DNA of 64,000 nt from Persicitalea sp963716085 (lineage in GTDB: Bacteria > Bacteroidota > Bacteroidia > Cytophagales > Spirosomataceae): assembly GCA_963716085.1 (NCBI GenBank), contig OY970288.1, forward strand, positions 62,001 to 126,000, given 5' to 3'. This document shows, in pieces, positions 15,737-23,687 of this stretch (its first letter is position 1; each line of letters starts with the position of its first letter). The notes under the pieces are model-generated. The model did no database searches and had not been told where the DNA came from. It was given only the letters and a program-made list of their open reading frames with translations. Both the position numbers and the translations under genes were made by a program.

Positions 15737-17242
15737 ATGGCCCGCTTATTCATCTTCGCCATCGGTGGCACTGGTTCAAGGGTACTGAAATCCCTGACGA
15801 TGTTGTTAGCCGCTGGCGTGAAGCCAAATTCTGACACGGAATTTGAAATCGTCCCCATTATCATCGACCCGCACAAGTCCAACGAGGACTTGAAGCGCAC
15901 GGCGCGGATGCTGGAAAACTACCAGGCCATCGCCGAGCGGGCGGGAGCGGATAGCGGATTTTTCGGAACGCGCATCACCACGCTCGACAAGCTGGTAACG
16001 TCGCAAAACCGCCTTTCGGGGAGTTTTACCTTTAATTTGCAGGAAGTCGCCAACACGCAGTTCAAGGACTACATCGATTTCGCGCAACTCAGCGAGCCGA
16101 ATCGGGCGCTGGCCGATATTCTGTTTTCGGGGAAATCGATCAACAAGCGCGATGAGGAGGTGAACCTGCTGGACGTGGAGATGGACATCGGTTTCGTGGG
16201 TAATCCCAACATCGGCAGCGTGGTGCTCAACCAGTTCAAGGACTCGGAAGAGTTCAAGGAAGTGGCTTCCAATTTCAACGCCGACGACCGGATTTTCATC
16301 ATCAGTTCCATCTTTGGCGGTACGGGCGCGGCGGGTTTCCCGACGATCTTGAAAAACATCCGCGACGCGATGAACAACCGCAACATCGACGGCAAGGGCT
16401 TTTTGCAAAATGCCAAGATCGGGGCGATTACGGTGTTACCCTATTTCAACATCGAAAAAGATCCCAACAGCCCGATCCAGAAGTCGGACTTCATTGCCAA
16501 GACCAAGGCCGCGCTCTATTACTATAAGGACAACGTCACGGGCAACAATTCGGTGAACGCGCTGTACTACATCAACGACGATTACAGCGGCAAGCCCTAC
16601 AAGAACGACGCGGGCAATGAGGGACAGAAAAACGACGCGCACTTCATCGAAATGGTGTCGGCGCTGTCCGTGATCGACTTTCTGGAAATGCCGGATCGCG
16701 ATCTGGAATCGGCGGGCGGCAAAGCAGTAAAGCCGATTTATAAAGAATTCGGTATGAAAAACGATTCGGCTGATTTCAAGTTTTCGGATTTTGAAGATAA
16801 TACCGAATACAAAATCAGTCTGCGGCTGTCGCAATTTGCGCTGTTCAAAAAATTCCTGGACGAGCGGCTGAACGAATCCATCGAAAAACAGGCGTGGAGC
16901 AACGACGCGCCTACCATCGACCGCGCCTTCCTGAGCGATTCGTTTTACCGCACCAATCTTTCTGAGTTTATGACTGGCTTTGGTAATTGGCTCAAAGAAA
17001 TGTCGAGCAATCGGCGCGGCTTTACGCCCTTCAACCTGAATAGTACCATCGACTCGCTGGTCGTGGACAAGACCGTGAAGTCGGGCTGGTTCGATAAGAA
17101 AGTCGACTACGCCTACTACGACGACGGCCTCAGCAAGCAGTCCAAGGGCAAAACGTTCCCCTCGGCGGAGCAGAAAATCATCAAGTTGTTTTACGACACT
17201 ACCGAAGAAATCCTGACGGAGAAGTTTGGATTTAAGAAATAA
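15737..17242 (+). CDS. Tubulin/FtsZ-superfamily GTPase
   Basis: I start at the ATG at 15737 (MARLFIFAIGGTGSRVLKSL); the upstream in-frame extension is encoded by the palindromic spacer. The protein is 501 residues. Its N-terminal strand-loop AIGGTGSR corresponds to the first phosphate-binding loop of tubulins, and SSIFGGTGAAGFP (Gly-rich loop at residues 193-200) matches the tubulin signature GGGTG[S/T]G. DPHKSNEDLKRTA and the strand AITVLPYFNIEKD fit the same Rossmann-like GTPase fold. The C-terminal half has no family that I recognise. It resembles the tubulin-like proteins grouped as Tubulin_2 rather than FtsZ, because the length and C-terminus differ. Polymerisation and GTP hydrolysis are expected from the fold but not shown. 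Confidence 0.78.
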   Translation: MARLFIFAIGGTGSRVLKSLTMLLAAGVKPNSDTEFEIVPIIIDPHKSNEDLKRTARMLENYQAIAERAGADSGFFGTRITTLDKLVTSQNRLSGSFTFNLQEVANTQFKDYIDFAQLSEPNRALADILFSGKSINKRDEEVNLLDVEMDIGFVGNPNIGSVVLNQFKDSEEFKEVASNFNADDRIFIISSIFGGTGAAGFPTILKNIRDAMNNRNIDGKGFLQNAKIGAITVLPYFNIEKDPNSPIQKSDFIAKTKAALYYYKDNVTGNNSVNALYYINDDYSGKPYKNDAGNEGQKNDAHFIEMVSALSVIDFLEMPDRDLESAGGKAVKPIYKEFGMKNDSADFKFSDFEDNTEYKISLRLSQFALFKKFLDERLNESIEKQAWSNDAPTIDRAFLSDSFYRTNLSEFMTGFGNWLKEMSSNRRGFTPFNLNSTIDSLVVDKTVKSGWFDKKVDYAYYDDGLSKQSKGKTFPSAEQKIIKLFYDTTEEILTEKFGFKK

Positions 17243-17268
17243 ATTTTAAGGATTATGCCTATTTGGAC

Positions 17269-17321
17269 AAGATTTGTAAGATTTGACAACTTTTTAAAAG
17301 TTGTCAAATCTTACAAATCTT
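17269..17321. repeat. Perfect 26-bp inverted repeat between tubulin-like and actin-like genes
   Basis: Arms at 17269-17294 and 17296-17321 are exact reverse complements with a one-base centre at 17295. The arms are AT-rich and contain gatttgtaag and tttgacaac. The element lies in the 100-base gap between two genes of one strand, with no T-run after it, so it is not a normal terminator. It could attenuate or stabilise the downstream message, or be a mobile palindromic repeat. Confidence 0.8.
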
Positions 17322-17342
17322 AAGCAACCTAATACCTAAAAA

Positions 17343-20300
17343 ATGAGCAAGATATTCGGCCATACCAACCGGGGCGGCAAGGATTGGTTCTCTTCCGACG
17401 CCTACTCCGACAAGGAAATCGAGTCCATCAAAGATCCCGAAGGCGGTAGCGGCGAAACGCTCTCGCCCGCCATTCCGAGTCCGTTTGCGCGGATCGATTT
17501 GGCGAAGACGGCTTTCCGCAACATCAACAAAACGGCTGAACTGAAAGCGGGTAACAGCAACGGCAACGTGCTGGCGGGCCGTTCGGACGAGAAGCTAGTG
17601 TCGGACACGCTGGATCTGGCCGAGATGATTTTCAACAGCGACAGCTTGCGGGAGAATTTGCGCATTATCGTGTGGGATAAGGACGCCGAGATCGCCAAGA
17701 TGAAAGCCTCGTCCGACGCGCACCGCCGTCTGGCCGAAACGCTGGAACTATACTTGCAGCAGGATAAGGAATCGTACAATTTCGACCTGCTGCGGCGGCT
17801 GTACATTCTGGAATTCAACCATAAGATTATCGGCTGCACGTCGCCCGCCACGTTGTTTTTTCCAACGGCCAACGACCTCACGCACGCCCAAATCAAGCTC
17901 ACCAAGAACGACTTCCTGTTTGACCACAATTACATTCCGCTGTACGAACGGGAAGTGGATTTTCAGAAATATGTGCACCATATGTTCCGGGCCAATACGC
18001 TGTTGGCCAGTCGGATGAAAGTCATGAGCGACTATCTGGACAAGAACTTGGCGATTCTTGATAAGAAAAACCATGCGCTTTACGAAGAGATCAAAAATCT
18101 CAAACCCGCTGATTTCGAGATCAACTACTCGGAATTGGATTCGGGCAAGGCGGGCGACATCATCGAGGTGCTGGGCGTGCCGCTGCGCAAGCGCAAGAAA
18201 GAAGATATTCTGGGGTCGATTGCGGAAAGTGATTTCCGTATCGCTTCTACCAAAACCCTGACCGGGCAAACGCCGCTGGTGCTGCAAAACAACTTCAATA
18301 AGCGGCTGCGCTACGTCAACGACAATTGGGATCATGGCGTGGAAGTCCCCTACGCCGACGAGGCAACGCTGGAAAAACGAAGTCTGCCCGGCGCGCGGAT
18401 TCAGTACCCGTACCTGACGGTCAGCGACTTCCTGGAACCCTACCTGATTCGGCTCGTTTATCCGATTAATAAGGAAAAATTTTTCGACGGGAATGTGAAC
18501 ACCGAAGTCGGCGATGACTCCAAGGGCTTTTTGCTGCCGCTGAAAAAACAGTTTTTCGACTACTTCACGCCCAACGATTTGCTGGGTGGCGGCGCGGGCA
18601 AACCCAGCATCGAGATGACGCAGGGCGTGGCGGGCAGCGTGCGGGTCACGCTGCGGATTCCGATCATGAAAGAGGGCGAGTCCATCGCCTTCGAGCGGAC
18701 GTATTACCAGTCGCTCGAACACCAGATTACCAAGCCGGAAGAAGCTGCTAACAAAGGCGTGGTCGTGGAGCAGCAGGTCGGGCTGACGCTCTACCCCTTC
18801 GTCAAAACCAACCTGCCGGACATCGCCTCGCCCTATCGCGTGCAGGTCATCGACCGCAACGTGGCGGGCGTATTCAAAAACTCCGAGTACGCGCTGCAGT
18901 TTTTCCACCAACGCGCCAACGTCCCGATTCCGATCGTCAACGAGGAAACGGCGGGCTCGGGCAAGCCGCGCAAGCGCACCCGCAAGCAGGCCGCCGACGC
19001 CACCACGCAATACTATGTGCTGGACAAGGAGTTCGACTACATCTATGTGCAGGACACGGGCCAAACCGACATGGGCGGGGTCGTGATTCCGAAGTGGCCG
19101 CACTTCCAGAACGGCAACACGGTGTTCACCTTCGCGCTGGATTTTGGCACGACCAACACCCACATTGAGTACAAGGCGGGTGCCTCGGCGCCCAAAGCCC
19201 TCGACATCACGGTGGAGGATATGCAGATCGCCACGCTCTTCGACTCGGCCAAAACGAGCGAGGACTTCGGAGGCTCGGGTGCCATCGCCATCCGCGAGTT
19301 CGTGGACTACGAATTTCTGCCGGAGCAATTGGGCGGTGGCAACCGCTTCAAGTTCCCGACGCGGACGGTATCGGGCGAGGGCAAGGATCTGGATCTGAAC
19401 AAGGAAACCAACAGTCTGGCGGATTTCAACATACCCTTCACTTACGAGAAAACGCACGATGGCGTCAACGAAATCAAGTCGAACCTAAAATGGGCCAAAG
19501 TAGAACCCGGCAATACGAAGCGCATTCGGGCGTACTTCGAGACGCTGCTGCTGTTAATGCGTAACAAAGTACTGCGCAACGGCGGCAACCTGACCGAGAC
19601 GAAGCTGGTGTGGTTTTACCCGAGCAGCATGACCAACAACCGGAAGGATAGCATGGAGGGGCTGATTAAGGATTTGTACCAAAAGTACTTTAACGCCACC
19701 AACGCGCCCTACGGCATCAGCGAGTCGCTCGCGCCTTTTTATTATTACAAAAACACGGGTCAACTACCCGGCGGGACTTTCTCGCCCGTGGTGTCGATCG
19801 ACATCGGGGGCGGCACGTCGGACGTGGTGGTTTTCAAGTCGAGCAAACCGATTTTGCTGTCGTCGTTCAAATTTGCGGCCAACGCGATTTTTGGCGATGG
19901 CTTCTACGAATTCGGTGCCTCTTCGCACGGCCTGATCAAGAAATACTCGGCGCATTACGAGAACTTGCTGAGTGCCAACAAGCAGTACGATCTGATGAAA
20001 GTCCTCGATTCGATTAAGGACAAAAACAAGTCGGAGGACATCATCGCGTTTATCTTTTCGCTCGAAAAGAACTACCGCATTCGGGACGCCAACATGTTTT
20101 CGTTCAATGCTTTGTTGGCGCAGGATAGCGATTACAAGATTGTCTTTCTCTACTTCTATTCCGCCATTATCTACCACGTGGCGCAATTGATGAAGACGAA
20201 ATTGCCAGATACCGAATTGCCCAAAAATATCGTATTCAGCGGGACGGGTTCCAAGATCCTGAGCATCATCACCCGCAATCAGCGGACGCTTTCGGAATTC

Positions 20301-20819
20301 TCCGAACTCATTTTTGCGGAGGTTTTCGAGAAAGAATTTGGCGCGGAAGATTTGGTAATCAAAGCCGAAAAGGACATTCCAAAAGAACTGACCTGCAAAG
20401 GTGGCCTGATGACCGATCCCGAGGATTTGAACATCAATATAAAGAAGATCAAAGCCATCCTGACGGGCCTGGAAGACGAATCGATTACCCGCCTTCGCTA
20501 CGCGGACTTGACCGACGAAGTACAGACGGAAATTACGGATTACGTGGCCGACTTTAACCGAATGTTCCTTGAGCTGGACAAGAAGATGAGTTTCTCGGAT
20601 AACTTCGGCGTGTCGTACAGCGGACTGGAGATTTTCAAAAATAACCTTAATCGTCACCTGCGGGATTACCTGGCCGAGGGGCTGGAATACACCAAGCGCA
20701 TGGACGAAGTGCGCTCGGATGAGAAGGAAATCGAGGAGACGCTGTTTTTCTATCCCATCATCGGCGCGATCAATCATTTGTCGAAGCAGTTGGGGGAATT
20801 GACGCCCGTAAATAGTTAA
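17343..20819 (+). CDS. Large actin/Hsp70-fold ATPase of the motor cluster
   Basis: The 1158-residue protein has a typical actin-superfamily nucleotide site in its C-terminal half. Phosphate-1 is FALDFGTTNTHIEYK with DFGTTNT at residues 600-606, phosphate-2 is VSIDIGGGTSDVVVFK with DIGGGTSD at 820-827, and the adenosine loop is IVFSGTGSKIL with FSGTGSK at 965-971. The first ~590 residues have no family I can name; they contain charged helical stretches and a basic KPRKRTRKQA linker just before the ATPase core. Such size and an ATPase at the C-terminal side recall SrfB-like virulence factors rather than DnaK or MreB, but I cannot confirm homology. No signal peptide or membrane helix is seen, so it is cytosolic and probably works with the tubulin-like and MotA-like neighbours. 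Confidence 0.78.
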   Translation: MSKIFGHTNRGGKDWFSSDAYSDKEIESIKDPEGGSGETLSPAIPSPFARIDLAKTAFRNINKTAELKAGNSNGNVLAGRSDEKLVSDTLDLAEMIFNSDSLRENLRIIVWDKDAEIAKMKASSDAHRRLAETLELYLQQDKESYNFDLLRRLYILEFNHKIIGCTSPATLFFPTANDLTHAQIKLTKNDFLFDHNYIPLYEREVDFQKYVHHMFRANTLLASRMKVMSDYLDKNLAILDKKNHALYEEIKNLKPADFEINYSELDSGKAGDIIEVLGVPLRKRKKEDILGSIAESDFRIASTKTLTGQTPLVLQNNFNKRLRYVNDNWDHGVEVPYADEATLEKRSLPGARIQYPYLTVSDFLEPYLIRLVYPINKEKFFDGNVNTEVGDDSKGFLLPLKKQFFDYFTPNDLLGGGAGKPSIEMTQGVAGSVRVTLRIPIMKEGESIAFERTYYQSLEHQITKPEEAANKGVVVEQQVGLTLYPFVKTNLPDIASPYRVQVIDRNVAGVFKNSEYALQFFHQRANVPIPIVNEETAGSGKPRKRTRKQAADATTQYYVLDKEFDYIYVQDTGQTDMGGVVIPKWPHFQNGNTVFTFALDFGTTNTHIEYKAGASAPKALDITVEDMQIATLFDSAKTSEDFGGSGAIAIREFVDYEFLPEQLGGGNRFKFPTRTVSGEGKDLDLNKETNSLADFNIPFTYEKTHDGVNEIKSNLKWAKVEPGNTKRIRAYFETLLLLMRNKVLRNGGNLTETKLVWFYPSSMTNNRKDSMEGLIKDLYQKYFNATNAPYGISESLAPFYYYKNTGQLPGGTFSPVVSIDIGGGTSDVVVFKSSKPILLSSFKFAANAIFGDGFYEFGASSHGLIKKYSAHYENLLSANKQYDLMKVLDSIKDKNKSEDIIAFIFSLEKNYRIRDANMFSFNALLAQDSDYKIVFLYFYSAIIYHVAQLMKTKLPDTELPKNIVFSGTGSKILSIITRNQRTLSEFSELIFAEVFEKEFGAEDLVIKAEKDIPKELTCKGGLMTDPEDLNINIKKIKAILTGLEDESITRLRYADLTDEVQTEITDYVADFNRMFLELDKKMSFSDNFGVSYSGLEIFKNNLNRHLRDYLAEGLEYTKRMDEVRSDEKEIEETLFFYPIIGAINHLSKQLGELTPVNS

Positions 20820-20840
20820 AATCTAAATTGATATTCAGCG

Positions 20841-21410
20841 ATGGCTGCATACGGTAGTTCAAGAGACAGGGATAGCGAGGTTGACCGGCTGAGAAGCAGA
20901 GTCAATATGCTGGAAGATAGCGTGTCGAAACTCAGGCAAGAATTCAGAACGCTGCAAAGCAAGATACTGAGTGCAAGTGTGCCGATGGAAATCACTAAAT
21001 CCGGCACGCCGGAGCCGACGGCAAAATCGGCTCCGGCGCAGGTATCTGCACCAATTCCTGCTCCCGCGCCCCAACCGGAGAAAGCGATCCAAAACTTCTA
21101 TCTCTCCACGCCCAATTCCGATGGAAGTTTCAACAATAGCTCAACCAGTCCTTCTTACAAAGAAGGCGCGTCGATTTATAAATTTCAAAACACGAAAGAG
21201 AACCAGGCTAAATTTAAAATCGACGAACACGAAGCATCGGTGCGACTAGCGTTGGCTTATCCCGACAAAAACATCGACCCCGTTTGCGATGCGTCGAACG
21301 CCTTCGATCCCAAAGCCCGCAAAATATATACCGTAGAACCCGGCATCGCCGAACTGGTCGGCGACAAATGGAAGGTCACCCAAAAAGCCCGCATCCGGTA
21401 TGAGAGTTGA
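20841..21410 (+). CDS. Coiled-coil linker protein of the motor cluster
   Basis: This 189-residue protein has three visible parts. Residues ~9-44 are a heptad coiled coil (VDRLRSRVNMLEDSVSKLRQ and following). Residues ~50-84 are a Pro/Ala-rich flexible linker (APAQVSAPIPAPAPQPE). Residues ~85-189 form a compact beta-rich domain (IQNFYLSTPNSDGSF, FKIDEHEASVRLALAYPD, YTVEPGIAELVGDKWK, VTQKARIRYES). There is no signal peptide. The stop overlaps the start of the MotA-like gene by 11 bases, which points to coupled synthesis and a physical link with that channel. The family is not recognised; an adaptor joining the ATPase to the channel is only an inference. Confidence 0.65.
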   Translation: MAAYGSSRDRDSEVDRLRSRVNMLEDSVSKLRQEFRTLQSKILSASVPMEITKSGTPEPTAKSAPAQVSAPIPAPAPQPEKAIQNFYLSTPNSDGSFNNSSTSPSYKEGASIYKFQNTKENQAKFKIDEHEASVRLALAYPDKNIDPVCDASNAFDPKARKIYTVEPGIAELVGDKWKVTQKARIRYES

Positions 21411-23001
21411 GATTTTTGAAGTATTTCTGATCGGGATCATCATTTTTATTCAGTTCATCGTCTTTTTCCGCACCCGCCGTCAGATCAGCGTTTTCCGAAA
21501 TATCATTCCAAAGCCGGAGGAGCTGAGCGTGACAAAAATCCGCCTCTTCCTGCTGGATTTGGAGCGGCTTTCGCCACGGGTGATTCTGGAAAACATCGGA
21601 AAATTTCAGGGGAAGTATCAAGGCGCGTCGAGTATGTACCTGGAAGCAGCGGACGCTTACGAGCCGGAAGTACCTCATCCGACAGCCAACCTTTTTGAAG
21701 ACGCCGAAGAGCCGGTGCAGGAACCTACGCCGCCCAAGACGCAGGTCAACATTATCGACAGCAAGGCCAGGGCGAACCCGATTTTTGCCAACATCCTCTT
21801 CTCGCTCAACAACTACCTCATCCGCAACCGGGGCGCGTCGTCGGATTTCAGTTTGATGAAAGACATCGTGGAGCGGAACGTCAGCGCGGTGGAGGAAGAC
21901 ATTAATCTTTCCATTAGCGTGCCGCTGTATCTGGGTTTGATGGGTACGATGCTCGGCATTGTGATTGGCCTGTTCAGTATGCCGGATATGGCCGTGGCGG
22001 TGGATACGGAGACCAATAACCTGCTGCTCAACGACGGGATTTCGTCGCTGATTGGTGGCGTAAAAATTGCCATGATCGCCAGCTTTACGGGTTTAGCACT
22101 CACCATTTTTAATTCAGGAGGTAGCTTCAAAGGATCACGAACCTTGGTGGAGGCGCGGAAGAATGAGTTTTACACCTTTATGCAGGTGGAGTTGCTACCG
22201 ATTATCAACCAGGGCTTATCGGCGACGCTGGAATCTTTGCAGCGCAACCTGATGAAATTCAACGGCGAGTTTACGGACAATCTGAAAGACCTCTCGGGCA
22301 TCTTTGCGTCTAATACCAAGACCGTTTTGGCGCAGCGCGATCTTTTAGAATCCATCGACAAAATGAAGGTGTCGGAAATGACGCAGTACAACCTCACGGT
22401 ACTGCAGCAGTTAGAGCAATCGGTGAAGCAGTTTGAGAAGTTCAACGGCTCGATGATGAACGTCAACGCCTTCGTGACCAACTCCGAGCGCATTGTAGAC
22501 CGGACGAATCAACTGTTGGAACGGACGGATAACTTCAAAACGATTGCCGATAATTTAAGTAATAAGCTGGATCAGAGTCAGCAGATCATCAATTTCGTGA
22601 CGGGTCATTTGGAAAACCTGGAACAACACAAAGAATTCACGGCTAACACCGTGGCCGATGTGGGCCACGCCATCTCTGATTCTTTCAAAGATTTGCAGCA
22701 GCACATCCTCAATTCCAGCGAAGCCGTGAAGCAACACGCCGTGGACGAAGCCGAGTCGCTGCGGATGGCCCTATCGGGCAGTCAGAATAGCCTGCATAAT
22801 TTGCGTCACTTGTCCACCATCACGCAGGAAGTCTCGCAATTTAAGGACAGCGCGACGTCGCAGAGCGAAAGTACCCGACAGCGTCTCGACCAGCTCAATG
22901 GCAAGATGGCTACTTTGCTGGAACTGCTGCAAAAGACCGAGGAAGACCGCGCGAAACGCAAGTTCGGGGCGCGTCTCAAACGTCTGGTTTCGGGAAAATA
23001 A
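21400..23001 (+). CDS. MotA/ExbB/ZorA-like proton channel with long coiled-coil tail
   Basis: The 533-residue protein has an N-terminal helix (IGIIIFIQFIVFF, residues ~10-24), then a central pair of helices typical of the MotA/TolQ/ExbB family: PLYLGLMGTMLGIVIGLFSM (about 175-195) and GGVKIAMIASFTGLALTIFN (about 219-239). A long charged region follows from ~260 to 533, with heptad-like repeats and Gln/Leu/Asn helices (LNGKMATLLELLQKTEEDRA near the end). This layout, with an extended cytosolic coiled-coil tail, resembles ZorA of Zorya defence systems more than MotA or ExbB. It pairs with the MotB-like gene that follows after six bases. The tail is the natural contact for the actin- and tubulin-like proteins. 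Confidence 0.78.
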   Translation: MRVEIFEVFLIGIIIFIQFIVFFRTRRQISVFRNIIPKPEELSVTKIRLFLLDLERLSPRVILENIGKFQGKYQGASSMYLEAADAYEPEVPHPTANLFEDAEEPVQEPTPPKTQVNIIDSKARANPIFANILFSLNNYLIRNRGASSDFSLMKDIVERNVSAVEEDINLSISVPLYLGLMGTMLGIVIGLFSMPDMAVAVDTETNNLLLNDGISSLIGGVKIAMIASFTGLALTIFNSGGSFKGSRTLVEARKNEFYTFMQVELLPIINQGLSATLESLQRNLMKFNGEFTDNLKDLSGIFASNTKTVLAQRDLLESIDKMKVSEMTQYNLTVLQQLEQSVKQFEKFNGSMMNVNAFVTNSERIVDRTNQLLERTDNFKTIADNLSNKLDQSQQIINFVTGHLENLEQHKEFTANTVADVGHAISDSFKDLQQHILNSSEAVKQHAVDEAESLRMALSGSQNSLHNLRHLSTITQEVSQFKDSATSQSESTRQRLDQLNGKMATLLELLQKTEEDRAKRKFGARLKRLVSGK

Positions 23002-23007
23002 CCGCGC

Positions 23008-23631
23008 ATGAAATCCCAAAACTCCGGTTTTTTCTGGCCCAGCTTCGCCGACCTGATGACGAGTCTTTTCTTCATCATGCTGGTGCTGTACGTGCTGACC
23101 TATCTGAAACTCACCAACCAGCAGCGCGTTACGCAGCAGCAGCTCAACAAAATCAAGGAAGTGCAGGCCGCCGTCAAGGAACTGCCCCGCAAATATTTTG
23201 CTTACGACTCCGTCTATAAGCGTTTTTCGCTGGTGCAGAACATTCAGTTTGCCCAAAAGAGCGACGTCATTCGGAATAATGACGTTCAATATCTGGTCAA
23301 TGTCGGAAAATCCATCAGCAACCTCATCGACACGCTCAAAACCAAGTACGCCGGGCAGGACATCAAGTACGTAGTCATTATCGAAGGCATGGCGTCCAAG
23401 GACAACTATCCCGATAACTACACGCTCAGCTACAAGCGCGCTCTTGCCGTGCAAAACCTCTGGAACGCGCGCGGCATCCGCTTCGACCAAACCATCTGCG
23501 AGGTGCAGGTGGCCGGTTCCGGGACGGGCGGCATCGGGCGGTTTCCACAAGAGGCCAAAAACCAGCGGATTTTGATTCAGATCGTGCCAAAGATCGGGGA
23601 GATTAAGGTCGATTCGCCCTCTGATAGATAA
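23008..23631 (+). CDS. MotB/OmpA/ZorB-like stator protein
   Basis: The 207-residue protein has one N-terminal helix in the style of MotB/ZorB: FFWPSFADLMTSLFFIMLVL, with Asp15 in the position that carries protons in stators. A short periplasmic coiled region follows, and the C-terminal half is an OmpA-like peptidoglycan-binding domain (VVIIEGMASKDNYPDNYTLS, then YKRALAVQNLWNARG and NQRILIQIV). The gene starts six bases after the channel gene. Together they form a two-component ion-driven motor anchored to peptidoglycan, the same core pair as ZorAB, MotAB or ExbBD. It ends the cluster; hldE-type kinase follows after a 56-base gap. Confidence 0.82.
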   Translation: MKSQNSGFFWPSFADLMTSLFFIMLVLYVLTYLKLTNQQRVTQQQLNKIKEVQAAVKELPRKYFAYDSVYKRFSLVQNIQFAQKSDVIRNNDVQYLVNVGKSISNLIDTLKTKYAGQDIKYVVIIEGMASKDNYPDNYTLSYKRALAVQNLWNARGIRFDQTICEVQVAGSGTGGIGRFPQEAKNQRILIQIVPKIGEIKVDSPSDR

Positions 23632-23687
23632 CGCCCTGGATCATCCCGTTCTGGAATGGAATAACTCCCAAATTTTAACCAATTGAA

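Noticed and set aside
17748..19457. Minus-strand frame of 569 codons opposite the actin-like ATPase
   Set aside because: It mirrors the GC-rich third positions of the plus-strand gene and has no domain or start context.
13665..23631. Classical Zorya, gliding motility or flagellar stator locus
   Set aside because: The channel-stator pair fits the superfamily, but ZorC/D/E, GldKN or flagellar genes are absent, so none of the known systems is claimed.
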